Part shown: positions 1 through 5,040 of the stretch, one piece after another | Position numbering within the stretch: position 1 is the stretch's first letter | Layout: every line of letters starts with the position of its first letter | Source of the DNA: an uncultured Elioraea sp. | GTDB lineage: Bacteria; Pseudomonadota; Alphaproteobacteria; Acetobacterales; Acetobacteraceae | Length of the DNA: 5,158 nt | Reading direction: 5' to 3' | Assembly (NCBI GenBank): GCA_937995555.1 | Contig: CALKJX010000258.1 | Location: 1 to 5,158 of the forward strand | Notes under the pieces: model-generated | The model's database searches: none | What the model saw: the letters and a program-made list of their open reading frames with translations, nothing else | What the model was told of the DNA's origin: nothing | Position numbers and translations under genes: made by a program

Positions 1-1
1 C

Positions 2-772
2 CGCGAGGTCGAGGCCGCGCTTCGCCTCACCGTCTCGATCGGGCTCGCGCCCAACCGGATGCTCGCCAAGATGGCCGCCGAGCGCGACAAGCCGCGCGGC
101 TTCGCGGTGATCGGCGCGGCCGAGGCGGCCTCCGTGCTCGCGCCGATGCCGGTGGGCGCGCTGCCCGGGATCGGGCCGAAGGCGGCCGCGCGGCTCGCGG
201 CGCAGGGCTTCGCGACCCTCGGTCCGCTCGCGGCACTCTCGCCGGCGGAGGCGCTGCGCCGTCTCGGCGAGCACGGGCCGGACCTCGCGGCGCTGGCGCG
301 CGGCGAGGACCGTCGCGCGGTGGTGCCGGATCGCGAGGCGCGCAGCCTCTCGACCGAGACCACCTTCGCGTCCGACCTCGCGAGTCTCGCCGAGCTCGAA
401 CGCGCGCTCTGGCCGCTCGCCGAGAAGCTCGCGGCGCGGCTGAAGGCCAAGGGTCTGGCGGCGGGCGGGGTGGTGCTGAAGATGAAGACGGCGGGGTTCG
501 TCTCGCGCAGCCGCCACGTGAAACTCCCCGTGCCGACCCAGCTCGCCGACACGCTGTTCGCCGCCGCGCGCACGCTGCTGGCCAAGGAGGCCACGGGTGT
601 CCGCTTCCGCCTGATCGGCATCGGCGCCGAGCCGCTGGCACCCGGCGAGGAGGCGGATCGCGGCGATCTCGCCGACCCGGATGCCGCGCGCCGGGTGGCG
701 ATGGATCGCGCGGTGGAGGCGCTGAGGGCGAAGTTCGGCCCGGATGCGGTGCGGCGCGGCCGCAGCCTCTAG
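2..772 (+). CDS. dinB: DNA polymerase IV (Y-family translesion polymerase), 5' truncated by window edge
   Basis: This is an error-prone Y-family polymerase that copies past damaged template bases in the cytoplasm. The frame is open from base 2, upstream of the first in-frame ATG at 59, and it begins inside the conserved palm segment (TVSIGLAPNRMLAKMA followed by DKPRGF). That matches the SxGxAxNKxLAKxAS...KPxG signature of DinB, so the gene enters from the left and the ATG at 59 is internal. A helix-hairpin-helix thumb motif (LPGIGPKAAARL) follows. The remaining residues form the little-finger domain, with the typical LSTETTF, GVVLKMKTAGF and VRFRLIGIG strands. 256 residues are present. Family members usually run about 350-430, so the N-terminal part with the catalytic Asp and Asp-Glu residues is outside the window. 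The C-terminus (FGPDAVRRGRSL) is an alphaproteobacterial type. Five bases separate the stop from nudC, suggesting cotranscription. Family assignment is firm; activity cannot be judged from this fragment. Confidence 0.93.
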   Translation, partial: REVEAALRLTVSIGLAPNRMLAKMAAERDKPRGFAVIGAAEAASVLAPMPVGALPGIGPKAAARLAAQGFATLGPLAALSPAEALRRLGEHGPDLAALARGEDRRAVVPDREARSLSTETTFASDLASLAELERALWPLAEKLAARLKAKGLAAGGVVLKMKTAGFVSRSRHVKLPVPTQLADTLFAAARTLLAKEATGVRFRLIGIGAEPLAPGEEADRGDLADPDAARRVAMDRAVEALRAKFGPDAVRRGRSL

Positions 773-777
773 GCCCG

Positions 778-1758
778 ATGGACGCGCCCCTGTGCGCATG
801 GCACGGTCCGGCGCAGTCCATGATCCTCGCCCGCGCACCCAACGCCTATACGCGAAGCCCGCTCGACCGCGTCTCCAGCAAGCGCGACGACCGGGCGTTC
901 GTGGCAGCACGGCTCGCCGATCCGACGAGCCTGTTCGTCCCGGTCTGGCAGGCGAAGAGCCTCATGCGCGGGGTCGAGGCGGGCGCGCCCGAGGCGGTGC
1001 TGCTGACGCTGGAGGCTGCGGTCGCGCTCGGCGTCGAGATGCGGCCGCATGCGCTGCTCGGGCTCTGGGGAGACCGCGCGGTGTTCGCGCTCGACCTCTC
1101 GGCGGAGGCCGATCCGCTGTCGGCGCTCGCCGGATTCGGCGATGTCAGCTTCACCGATCTGCGCCAGGTCGCGGGCCTCCTGCCGCCGGCCGAGGCCTCG
1201 GTGCTCGCACATGCGCGCGGGCTGATGCACTGGCGCACGCGGCATCGGTTCTGCGGCGTGTGCGGCGCGGGCTGCGAACCGCGCAGCGCCGGCAACGTGA
1301 TGGTCTGCACCGGCTGCGGTGCGCAGCACTTCCCGCGCACCGATCCGGCGGTGATCATGCTGGTGACCTGCCGCGCGGGCGGCGAGGAGCGCGGGCTGCT
1401 CGCCCATTCGCATCGTTTCCCGCTGGTGAAGATGTACTCGACGCTTGCGGGCTTCGTGGAACCGGGCGAGAGCCTGGAGGAGGCAGTGGCGCGCGAGGTG
1501 TACGAGGAGGTGGGCGTGCGGGTGCGCGACGTGCGCTACCATTCCTCGCAGCCCTGGCCGTTCCCCTCCTCGATCATGCTGGGCTTCTATGCCGAGGCGG
1601 ACGATCCGGCGCTGACCGTCGATCCGGGGGAACTGAAGGACGCGCAGTGGTTCACGCGGGCCCAGATGCGGGATTTCGAGTCGCTCGGGTTCAGGCTGCC
1701 GCGGGTGGACAGCATCGCGCGCCGGCTGATCGAGGACTGGCTGGAGGCCGGGCCGTGA
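778..1758 (+). CDS. nudC: NAD+ diphosphatase NudC (zinc-ribbon Nudix hydrolase)
   Basis: NudC hydrolyses NADH/NAD+ to NMN(H) and AMP, and in studied bacteria also removes NAD caps from RNA. The 326-residue reading shows an N-terminal Nudix-like domain (about 20-150). A four-cysteine zinc ribbon follows (C159, C162, C177, C180). The Nudix box is intact: G225, E231, R239-E240, E243-E244 and G246 fit Gx5Ex7REUxEExGU. The NADH-specific motif SQPWPFP lies at 257-263, which separates NudC from other Nudix enzymes. The start is uncertain. ATG 778 lies 5 bases after the dinB stop and has no good Shine-Dalgarno. An in-frame ATG at 820 would give 312 residues and begin just before the family-like PNAYTRSPLDR segment, and the intervening 14 residues do not look conserved. 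E. coli NudC is shorter (257), but alphaproteobacterial forms commonly exceed 300. The stop overlaps the next gene's start. All catalytic and metal residues are present, so an active enzyme is expected. Confidence 0.95.
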   Translation: MDAPLCAWHGPAQSMILARAPNAYTRSPLDRVSSKRDDRAFVAARLADPTSLFVPVWQAKSLMRGVEAGAPEAVLLTLEAAVALGVEMRPHALLGLWGDRAVFALDLSAEADPLSALAGFGDVSFTDLRQVAGLLPPAEASVLAHARGLMHWRTRHRFCGVCGAGCEPRSAGNVMVCTGCGAQHFPRTDPAVIMLVTCRAGGEERGLLAHSHRFPLVKMYSTLAGFVEPGESLEEAVAREVYEEVGVRVRDVRYHSSQPWPFPSSIMLGFYAEADDPALTVDPGELKDAQWFTRAQMRDFESLGFRLPRVDSIARRLIEDWLEAGP

Positions 1759-2144
1759 GGCGGCTGACCCTTGCCGCGTCACTCGCGGCGGCCGCCTGCG
1801 CCAGCCCCGGCCTGCCCCTGCCGGCGCCGGAGGGCCTGGCGGAGACCGATCCGCGCGTGGTGGCCTGCCGAACAGAGGCGAACGCGACGCCCACCCGGCG
1901 CGAGATCGCGAGGCGCGCCGGGCCCTCGGTCGATCAGCAGGAGGCCGCGCGGCGGGAGCTGGATCGCGCCATCCTGGCGGCCTACCACGCCTGCCTGCAG
2001 GGAGCCGGGCTTGCCCGGATGAGAGGTGTCGAGCCGGTGCAGCGCCCGGTCGCGACGGAGCGGCCGGCACCGGGAGCGCCGTTGCCGCCCGACCCGAGTT
2101 CGGTCGTGCCGCTGGCCGCGCCCCCCGCCTCGACCGGCTACTGA
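1755..2144 (+). CDS. Small predicted lipoprotein of unknown function, coupled to nudC
   Basis: I do not recognise the family. The GTG at 1755 overlaps the nudC stop in a GTGA arrangement, a classic translational-coupling layout, and gives 129 residues. The N-terminus is a short export signal: MRR, then the hydrophobic LTLAASLAAAA, then Cys15 followed by A-S. The lipobox is AAA-C rather than the usual L-x-(A/G)-C, so lipidation is plausible but not certain. The mature part has a charged, probably helical core (about 33-94) containing two further cysteines (VVACRTEA and AYHACLQGAG). It ends in a Pro/Ala-rich low-complexity tail of about 35 residues. The two cysteines could form a disulfide in the periplasm (inference). 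The frame stays open upstream through nudC, but that extension is a shadow of nudC. Codon use in this part keeps the GC-rich third positions of the neighbours. It probably shares the dinB-nudC transcript. Confidence 0.68.
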   Translation: MRRLTLAASLAAAACASPGLPLPAPEGLAETDPRVVACRTEANATPTRREIARRAGPSVDQQEAARRELDRAILAAYHACLQGAGLARMRGVEPVQRPVATERPAPGAPLPPDPSSVVPLAAPPASTGY

Positions 2145-2236
2145 CCCCGCGTCGGGAGAACGTTCGCACTCCGGCACGGCTGTCGAGTTAGCATGCAGAA
2201 ATCGCAATCCTGTATTGCATTCTTGTCGGATCGCGC

Positions 2237-2274
2237 CATTGACGGAACATTGACGTTTGCCCGGTTAGCGTCAA
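2237..2274. promoter_or_regulatory. TTGACG repeat cluster, candidate operator
   Basis: CATTGACG occurs at 2237-2244 and again at 2248-2255, an exact 8-base direct repeat with an 11-base period, about one helical turn. CGTCAA at 2269-2274 is the same hexamer inverted, so the second and third copies form a 6-base inverted repeat with a 13-base spacer. Two same-face sites plus an inverted one suggest cooperative binding by a regulator. TTGACG also matches a -35 hexamer, but no convincing -10 lies 16-18 bases downstream of either copy. The binding protein is unknown. Confidence 0.35.
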
Positions 2275-2323
2275 GGCCGTCTCCCGGGCCGCTCGCAGAT
2301 GTTGATATCCTTGGAGGTGCATC

Positions 2324-2362
2324 ATGCTACGGGGTGATTTCTCTCATGCAGACGCATGCTGA
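2324..2362 (+). CDS. Possible 12-residue leader peptide upstream of ctrA
   Basis: GGAGG at 2313-2317, extended by T and G, sits 6 bases before ATG 2324. This is the best Shine-Dalgarno and start spacing in the whole intergenic region. The ORF reads MLRGDFSHADAC and stops at TGA 2360-2362, about 163 bases before ctrA. There is no run of one amino acid that would suggest classic attenuation. It could be a regulatory upstream ORF, a genuine microprotein, or a chance SD plus ATG. No homology can be judged at this length. Confidence 0.3.
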   Translation: MLRGDFSHADAC

Positions 2363-2467
2363 TGTGCACAAAGACATGACAACCAATTTGCGCGGGGAAG
2401 CTCTGCCCTGCTCGGCACGCGTGGACCGTTGTTTCGTTTTTAATACACGCGTCGGCTCTTAACGCGC

Positions 2468-2496
2468 TTGGCATCTACCACTGTAGGTAGTATGGT
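2468..2496 (+). promoter_or_regulatory. Candidate ctrA promoter with embedded inverted repeat
   Basis: TTGGCA (2468-2473) and TATGGT (2491-2496) are separated by 17 bases, giving a reasonable sigma70-like promoter that would start transcription near 2503, leaving a leader of roughly 23 bases. The spacer contains a 5-base inverted repeat, CTACC and GGTAG around ACTGTA (2475-2490), lying entirely between the two hexamers, where a bound repressor would block polymerase. A TTAAC half of the CtrA recognition sequence (TTAA-N7-TTAA) lies just upstream at 2459-2463, without its partner at the right distance. Prediction only. Confidence 0.4.
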
Positions 2497-2507
2497 CCGG
2501 CCATCCT

Positions 2508-2517
2508 GGAGGAAGGG
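2508..2517 (+). promoter_or_regulatory. Strong ribosome binding site of ctrA
   Basis: The purine-rich GGAGGAAGGG ends 8 bases before ATG 2526. It is the clearest Shine-Dalgarno of the annotated genes here and fixes the ctrA start, which also matches the family N-terminus MRVLLxEDD exactly. Confidence 0.75.
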
Positions 2518-2525
2518 ACGGGGCC

Positions 2526-3257
2526 ATGCGAGTACTTCTGGTTGAAGACGATCCTCTCTCGGCACGCGCCATTAGCCTCATGCTGAAATCGGCGCAGATC
2601 GTCGCGGATCACACCGCAACGGGCGAGGAAGCCATCGAACTCCTGCGCACCTACGAGTACGACATCGTCATTCTCGACTTCATGCTGCCCGACATGAAGG
2701 GGGCCGATGTCATCCGCGAAATGCGGCGCATGAAGAACGCCACACCCGTATTGGTTCTCTCCGGTCTCAGTGACCAGCAGACCAAGATGCGGTCCTTCGA
2801 GACCGGGGCCGATGACTATCTGGTCAAGCCCTTCGACCGCGAGGAGCTGCTCGCCCGCATGCGCGCCATCGTGCGCCGCGCCAAGGGGTTCGCCGAGCCG
2901 ACGCTCCGGGTCGGGCCGATCGAGCTCCGCCTCGGCGCGCGTGAGGTCACCGTGAATGGCAAGCCCGTCCACCTCACGGGCAAGGAGTTCTCGATCCTGG
3001 AACTCCTCGTGCTCCGTCGCGGCATGGTGCTGAGCAAGGAGGCGTTCCTGAACCACCTCTATGGCGGCATCGACGAGCCCGAGATCAAGATCATCGACGT
3101 GTTCGTCTGCAAGCTGCGCAAGAAGCTCGCCGAAGCCGCGGGCGAGCAGCTGATCGGCACGGTCTGGGGCCGCGGCTACGTGCTGCGCGACGCCGCCTCC
3201 CAGACAGGAGGCCGGACCAGCGCCACCGCCCAGCCGCCCGCGATCGCCGCCGCCTGA
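2526..3257 (+). CDS. ctrA: Cell-cycle response regulator CtrA (OmpR/PhoB type)
   Basis: CtrA is the alphaproteobacterial DNA-binding regulator. It controls replication initiation and division in Caulobacter, and mainly motility and related functions in many Rhodospirillales. It is phosphorylated through the CckA-ChpT relay. The receiver domain (1-118) has the acidic pocket E7-D8-D9, phospho-acceptor D51, switch S79 and K101. The winged-helix domain (about 126-222) carries the diagnostic CtrA run HLTGKEF, FLNHLYGGIDEPEIKIIDVF and VCKLRKKL, then VWGRGYVLRD, nearly matching the Caulobacter protein. The start is set by a strong ribosome binding site. At 243 residues it is about a dozen longer than Caulobacter CtrA (231). 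The difference is a polar, Ala/Pro-rich tail after RD222 that ends in Ala-Ala-Ala. In Caulobacter a terminal Ala-Ala is needed for ClpXP proteolysis, so regulated degradation is plausible here. The gene is monocistronic, converging on pheA. The upstream control region is long and has no GANTC methylation site. Confidence 0.95.
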   Translation: MRVLLVEDDPLSARAISLMLKSAQIVADHTATGEEAIELLRTYEYDIVILDFMLPDMKGADVIREMRRMKNATPVLVLSGLSDQQTKMRSFETGADDYLVKPFDREELLARMRAIVRRAKGFAEPTLRVGPIELRLGAREVTVNGKPVHLTGKEFSILELLVLRRGMVLSKEAFLNHLYGGIDEPEIKIIDVFVCKLRKKLAEAAGEQLIGTVWGRGYVLRDAASQTGGRTSATAQPPAIAAA

Positions 3258-3286
3258 CCGGTCCGGACGGGGAGACCGTCGCCCGG

Positions 3287-3318
3287 CGCGCGCGGCCGCC
3301 TGAGTGGCGCCGCGCGTG
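3287..3318. terminator. Strong GC hairpin between convergent ctrA and pheA
   Basis: CGCGCGGC (3289-3296) pairs perfectly with GCCGCGCG (3309-3316). The stem continues inward as GCC/GGC around a TGAGT loop after one bulged C (3297), and outward by a G-T and a C-G pair, for about 13 pairs in total. A weaker 5-base stem (GACGG/CCGTC, 3266-3280) lies nearer the ctrA stop. There is no T-run on either side, so this is not a textbook intrinsic terminator. Its place between convergent stops fits a bidirectional transcript-end structure or Rho-assisted stop. Confidence 0.5.
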
Positions 3319-3357
3319 ACCCGGGAGCCGGCACGACCGCCCCCCGCCACGCCAGGT

Positions 3358-4209
3358 TCAATCCCCGGCTTCCATCTGCGAGCGATACGGGTGCGCGGGG
3401 TAGACCCCCAGCACCTTCGCCTCGCGCGAGAAGAACTGCAGCTCCTCCAGCGCCCGGCGCAGCGGCCCCTGCTCCGGGTGCCCCTCCACATCGCAGAGGA
3501 ACTGGGTCGCGGTGAACGCGCCGCCGACCATGTAGCTCTCGAGCTTCGTCATGTTCACCCCGTTGGTCGCGAACCCGCCGAGCGCCTTGTAGAGCGCAGC
3601 GGGCACGTTGCGCACGCGGAAGACGAAGGTCGTCATCAGCCCGGGCTGATCGGCTGGCGGAATCCGCGACTCGCGCGCCATCACATAGAACCGCGTGGTG
3701 TTGTGCGCCGCGTCCTCGACGTTGCGGCGCAGGATCAAGAGCCCGTAGATCTCGGCCGCCAGCTCCGAGGCGATCGCCGCGTCCTCGGGATTGTTCAGCC
3801 GCGCGACCAGTTCCGCCGCCCCCGCCGTGTCCGCCTCCACCACCGGCGCGAGCTTCAGCTCCTTCAGCACCGCGCGCACCTGCCCGAGCGCCACCGCGTG
3901 CGAGTGCGCGCGCCGGATCGTCGCCAGGCTCGCCCCATGCGGCGCGAGCAGGCAGTGCTCGACCCGCTGGAAATGCTCGGCGACCACATGCAGCCCGCTG
4001 TCCGGCAGCAGACGGTGGATGTCGGGCACCCGGCCCGCGAGGCTGTTCTCGCAGGGCAGCATGGCAAGCCGCGCCCGGCCCTCGCGCACCGCCGCGATCG
4101 CGTCCTCGAACGTGGTGCAGGGCAGCGTCGCCATCCCCGGATAGGCGCTGCGGCAGGCAAGGTCGGAATAGGCGCCAGGAACCCCCTGGAACGCGATCGT
4201 CTCGGTCAT
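3358..4209 (-). CDS. pheA: Prephenate dehydratase (monofunctional, with ACT domain)
   Basis: This enzyme converts prephenate to phenylpyruvate, the committed step to phenylalanine, in the cytoplasm. The 283 residues match the family's usual length for the form without a fused chorismate mutase. The catalytic domain (about 4-180) starts with FQGVPGAYS, has the PCENSLAG segment (52-59, family PxENS) and the TRF motif at 172-174, which includes the catalytic Thr. The ACT domain (about 191-272) contains PAALYKAL and TKLESY (221-226), the phenylalanine-binding region, so feedback inhibition by phenylalanine is expected. ESY replaces the ESRP seen in enterobacterial proteins, a variant I recall from alphaproteobacteria. 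The ATG lies 5 bases beyond the kdsB stop, with GGAAG (4224-4220) as a Shine-Dalgarno 10 bases upstream, indicating a kdsB-pheA operon without a promoter of its own in between. Nothing is truncated or missing. Confidence 0.96.
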   Translation of the reverse strand: MTETIAFQGVPGAYSDLACRSAYPGMATLPCTTFEDAIAAVREGRARLAMLPCENSLAGRVPDIHRLLPDSGLHVVAEHFQRVEHCLLAPHGASLATIRRAHSHAVALGQVRAVLKELKLAPVVEADTAGAAELVARLNNPEDAAIASELAAEIYGLLILRRNVEDAAHNTTRFYVMARESRIPPADQPGLMTTFVFRVRNVPAALYKALGGFATNGVNMTKLESYMVGGAFTATQFLCDVEGHPEQGPLRRALEELQFFSREAKVLGVYPAHPYRSQMEAGD

Positions 4210-4214
4210 GCGGG

Positions 4215-4946
4215 TCAGGCTTCCAGAAGGGCGCGGGCGCGCGCGAGATCCTCGGGCGTATCCACGCCGAACGGCGCGGTGTCGATCCGCGCGCAGAAGA
4301 TGCGCATCCCCGCCTCGATCGCGCGCAGCTGTTCGAGCTTCTCGCGCATCTCCAATGGTGAGGGCGGCAGGGCGACGAAGCGGGCCAGTGCTGCGCGCCG
4401 CCAGGCATAGATGCCGATGTGGTGCCAGAGCGGGCCCTGGCCCGAGGGCACCGGCAGGCGCGAGAAATAGGGGGCGAGCGCGTAACGCTGCCCCTCGGCG
4501 AACTGCACCGCGGCCTTGACGAAGTTGGGCGCGGTCGCCTCGCCCGCGTCGCGGATCGGCGTGACCAGCGTGGCGATGTCGCAGGACGGGTCGGCGAGCG
4601 GCTCCAGTGCGGCGCGGATCGCCGCCGGGTCGAGCGTCGGCAGGTCGCCCTGGAGGTTCACGACCACATCGTGCCGACCCTCGGGATCGAGCGTGGCGAG
4701 GGCGGCGAAGCAGCGATCGCTGCCCGAGGGCAGGTCGGGATCGGTCAGCACCGCCGTGCCTCCGGCCGCCTGCACGGCCTCGGCGATCGCAGGCTCGGCG
4801 CAGGCGACCGCCACCGGGCCCACCCCCGCCTCCTGGGCCCGGCGCAGCACATGCACCACCATCGGCACACCCGCGATCGGCGCCAGCGGCTTGCCGGGCA
4901 GGCGCGAGGAGGCCATGCGGGCGGGGATCAGGACGATCGGGGTCAC
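4215..4946 (-). CDS. kdsB: 3-deoxy-manno-octulosonate cytidylyltransferase (CMP-KDO synthetase)
   Basis: KdsB activates KDO with CTP to CMP-KDO for the inner core of lipopolysaccharide, in the cytoplasm. With the GTG start at 4946 the protein has 243 residues (E. coli 248) and begins MTPIVLIPARMASSRLPGKPL, aligning end to end with the family N-terminus that binds the nucleotide. Other landmarks are PSGSDR (73-78), NLQGD with metal-site Asp101, HIGIYAW, PSPLE followed by EQLR, and GVDTPED (227-233) near the C-terminus. QGDLP replaces E. coli QGDEP, a form I recall from alphaproteobacteria. An in-frame ATG at 4985 would add 13 residues (MEVRSPPLNPATR) that do not look family-like and would overlap the likely promoter. 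The frame is open still further up to 5150, but that part is shadow of the divergent gene. Neither start has a clear Shine-Dalgarno. It is the first gene of the operon with pheA. Confidence 0.94.
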   Translation of the reverse strand: MTPIVLIPARMASSRLPGKPLAPIAGVPMVVHVLRRAQEAGVGPVAVACAEPAIAEAVQAAGGTAVLTDPDLPSGSDRCFAALATLDPEGRHDVVVNLQGDLPTLDPAAIRAALEPLADPSCDIATLVTPIRDAGEATAPNFVKAAVQFAEGQRYALAPYFSRLPVPSGQGPLWHHIGIYAWRRAALARFVALPPSPLEMREKLEQLRAIEAGMRIFCARIDTAPFGVDTPEDLARARALLEA

Positions 4947-4980
4947 GCGTGTCGCGGGGTTGAGCGGCGGGGACCGAACT

Positions 4981-5016
4981 TCCATGCTGCCCGGGCGCGC
5001 CGGGGTCAAGCCCGGC
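4981..5016 (-). promoter_or_regulatory. Candidate kdsB-pheA promoter with hairpin over the -35
   Basis: On the minus strand TTGACC (5009-5004) is a good -35 hexamer. Seventeen bases downstream lies CATGGA (4986-4981), a poor -10 that would place the transcription start near 4974, about 28 bases ahead of the GTG at 4946. The -35 sits within a 6-base-arm hairpin, GCCGGG-GTCAAG-CCCGGC (4999-5016). The -10 would overlap the alternative ATG at 4985, which supports the shorter kdsB start. Prediction only. Confidence 0.33.
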
Positions 5017-5040
5017 CCCTGCCGGAGGACCCCCGCCCCG

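Larger units (their letters stand above)
2145..2525. other. Long AT-richer intergenic region upstream of ctrA
   Basis: This 381-base stretch has no convincing full-size gene. It is visibly richer in A/T than the flanking coding DNA. It contains a GCAAT-CCTGT-ATTGC hairpin (2204-2218), a TTGACG repeat cluster (2237-2274), a Shine-Dalgarno-led 12-codon ORF (2324-2362), two CACGCGT copies 30 bases apart (2416 and 2446), a lone TTAAC (2459-2463), and the probable ctrA promoter and ribosome binding site (2468-2517). The one longer open frame (2193-2462) has mixed third positions, several cysteines and no Shine-Dalgarno, so it is not called. The size and structure suggest a complex control region for ctrA, possibly with its own leader transcript. 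This is inference from layout. Confidence 0.6.

Noticed and set aside
744..1754. Plus-strand open frame running through the whole of nudC into the lipoprotein gene.
   Set aside because: Arg/Gly/Ala-rich shadow of nudC in another frame; only the part after GTG 1755 has a sensible signal peptide and composition.
769..2169. Long minus-strand open frame opposite nudC and the lipoprotein gene.
   Set aside because: Mirror of highly GC-biased codons in two strongly supported plus-strand genes; Arg/Pro/His-rich with no recognisable motif.
2204..2218. GCAAT-CCTGT-ATTGC hairpin as a terminator of the dinB-nudC-lipoprotein transcript.
   Set aside because: The stem is only 5 pairs, mostly A-T, with no following T-run; an operator or chance palindrome is equally likely.
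2416..2440. CACGCGTG palindrome followed by GTTTCGTTTTT as an intrinsic terminator of a leader RNA.
   Set aside because: The palindrome leaves no loop for an RNA hairpin, and it lies 12 bases from the T-run.
2193..2462. 89-codon open frame on the plus strand upstream of ctrA (nested start at 2346).
   Set aside because: Third positions are mixed rather than GC-rich as in all real neighbours, there are several cysteines, no Shine-Dalgarno precedes ATG 2193, and the frame runs through the probable regulatory repeats.
3176..4408. Long minus-strand open frame, and plus-strand frame 3304-4410, covering pheA and its flanks.
   Set aside because: Both are low-complexity out-of-frame shadows; pheA in its own frame carries all the family motifs.
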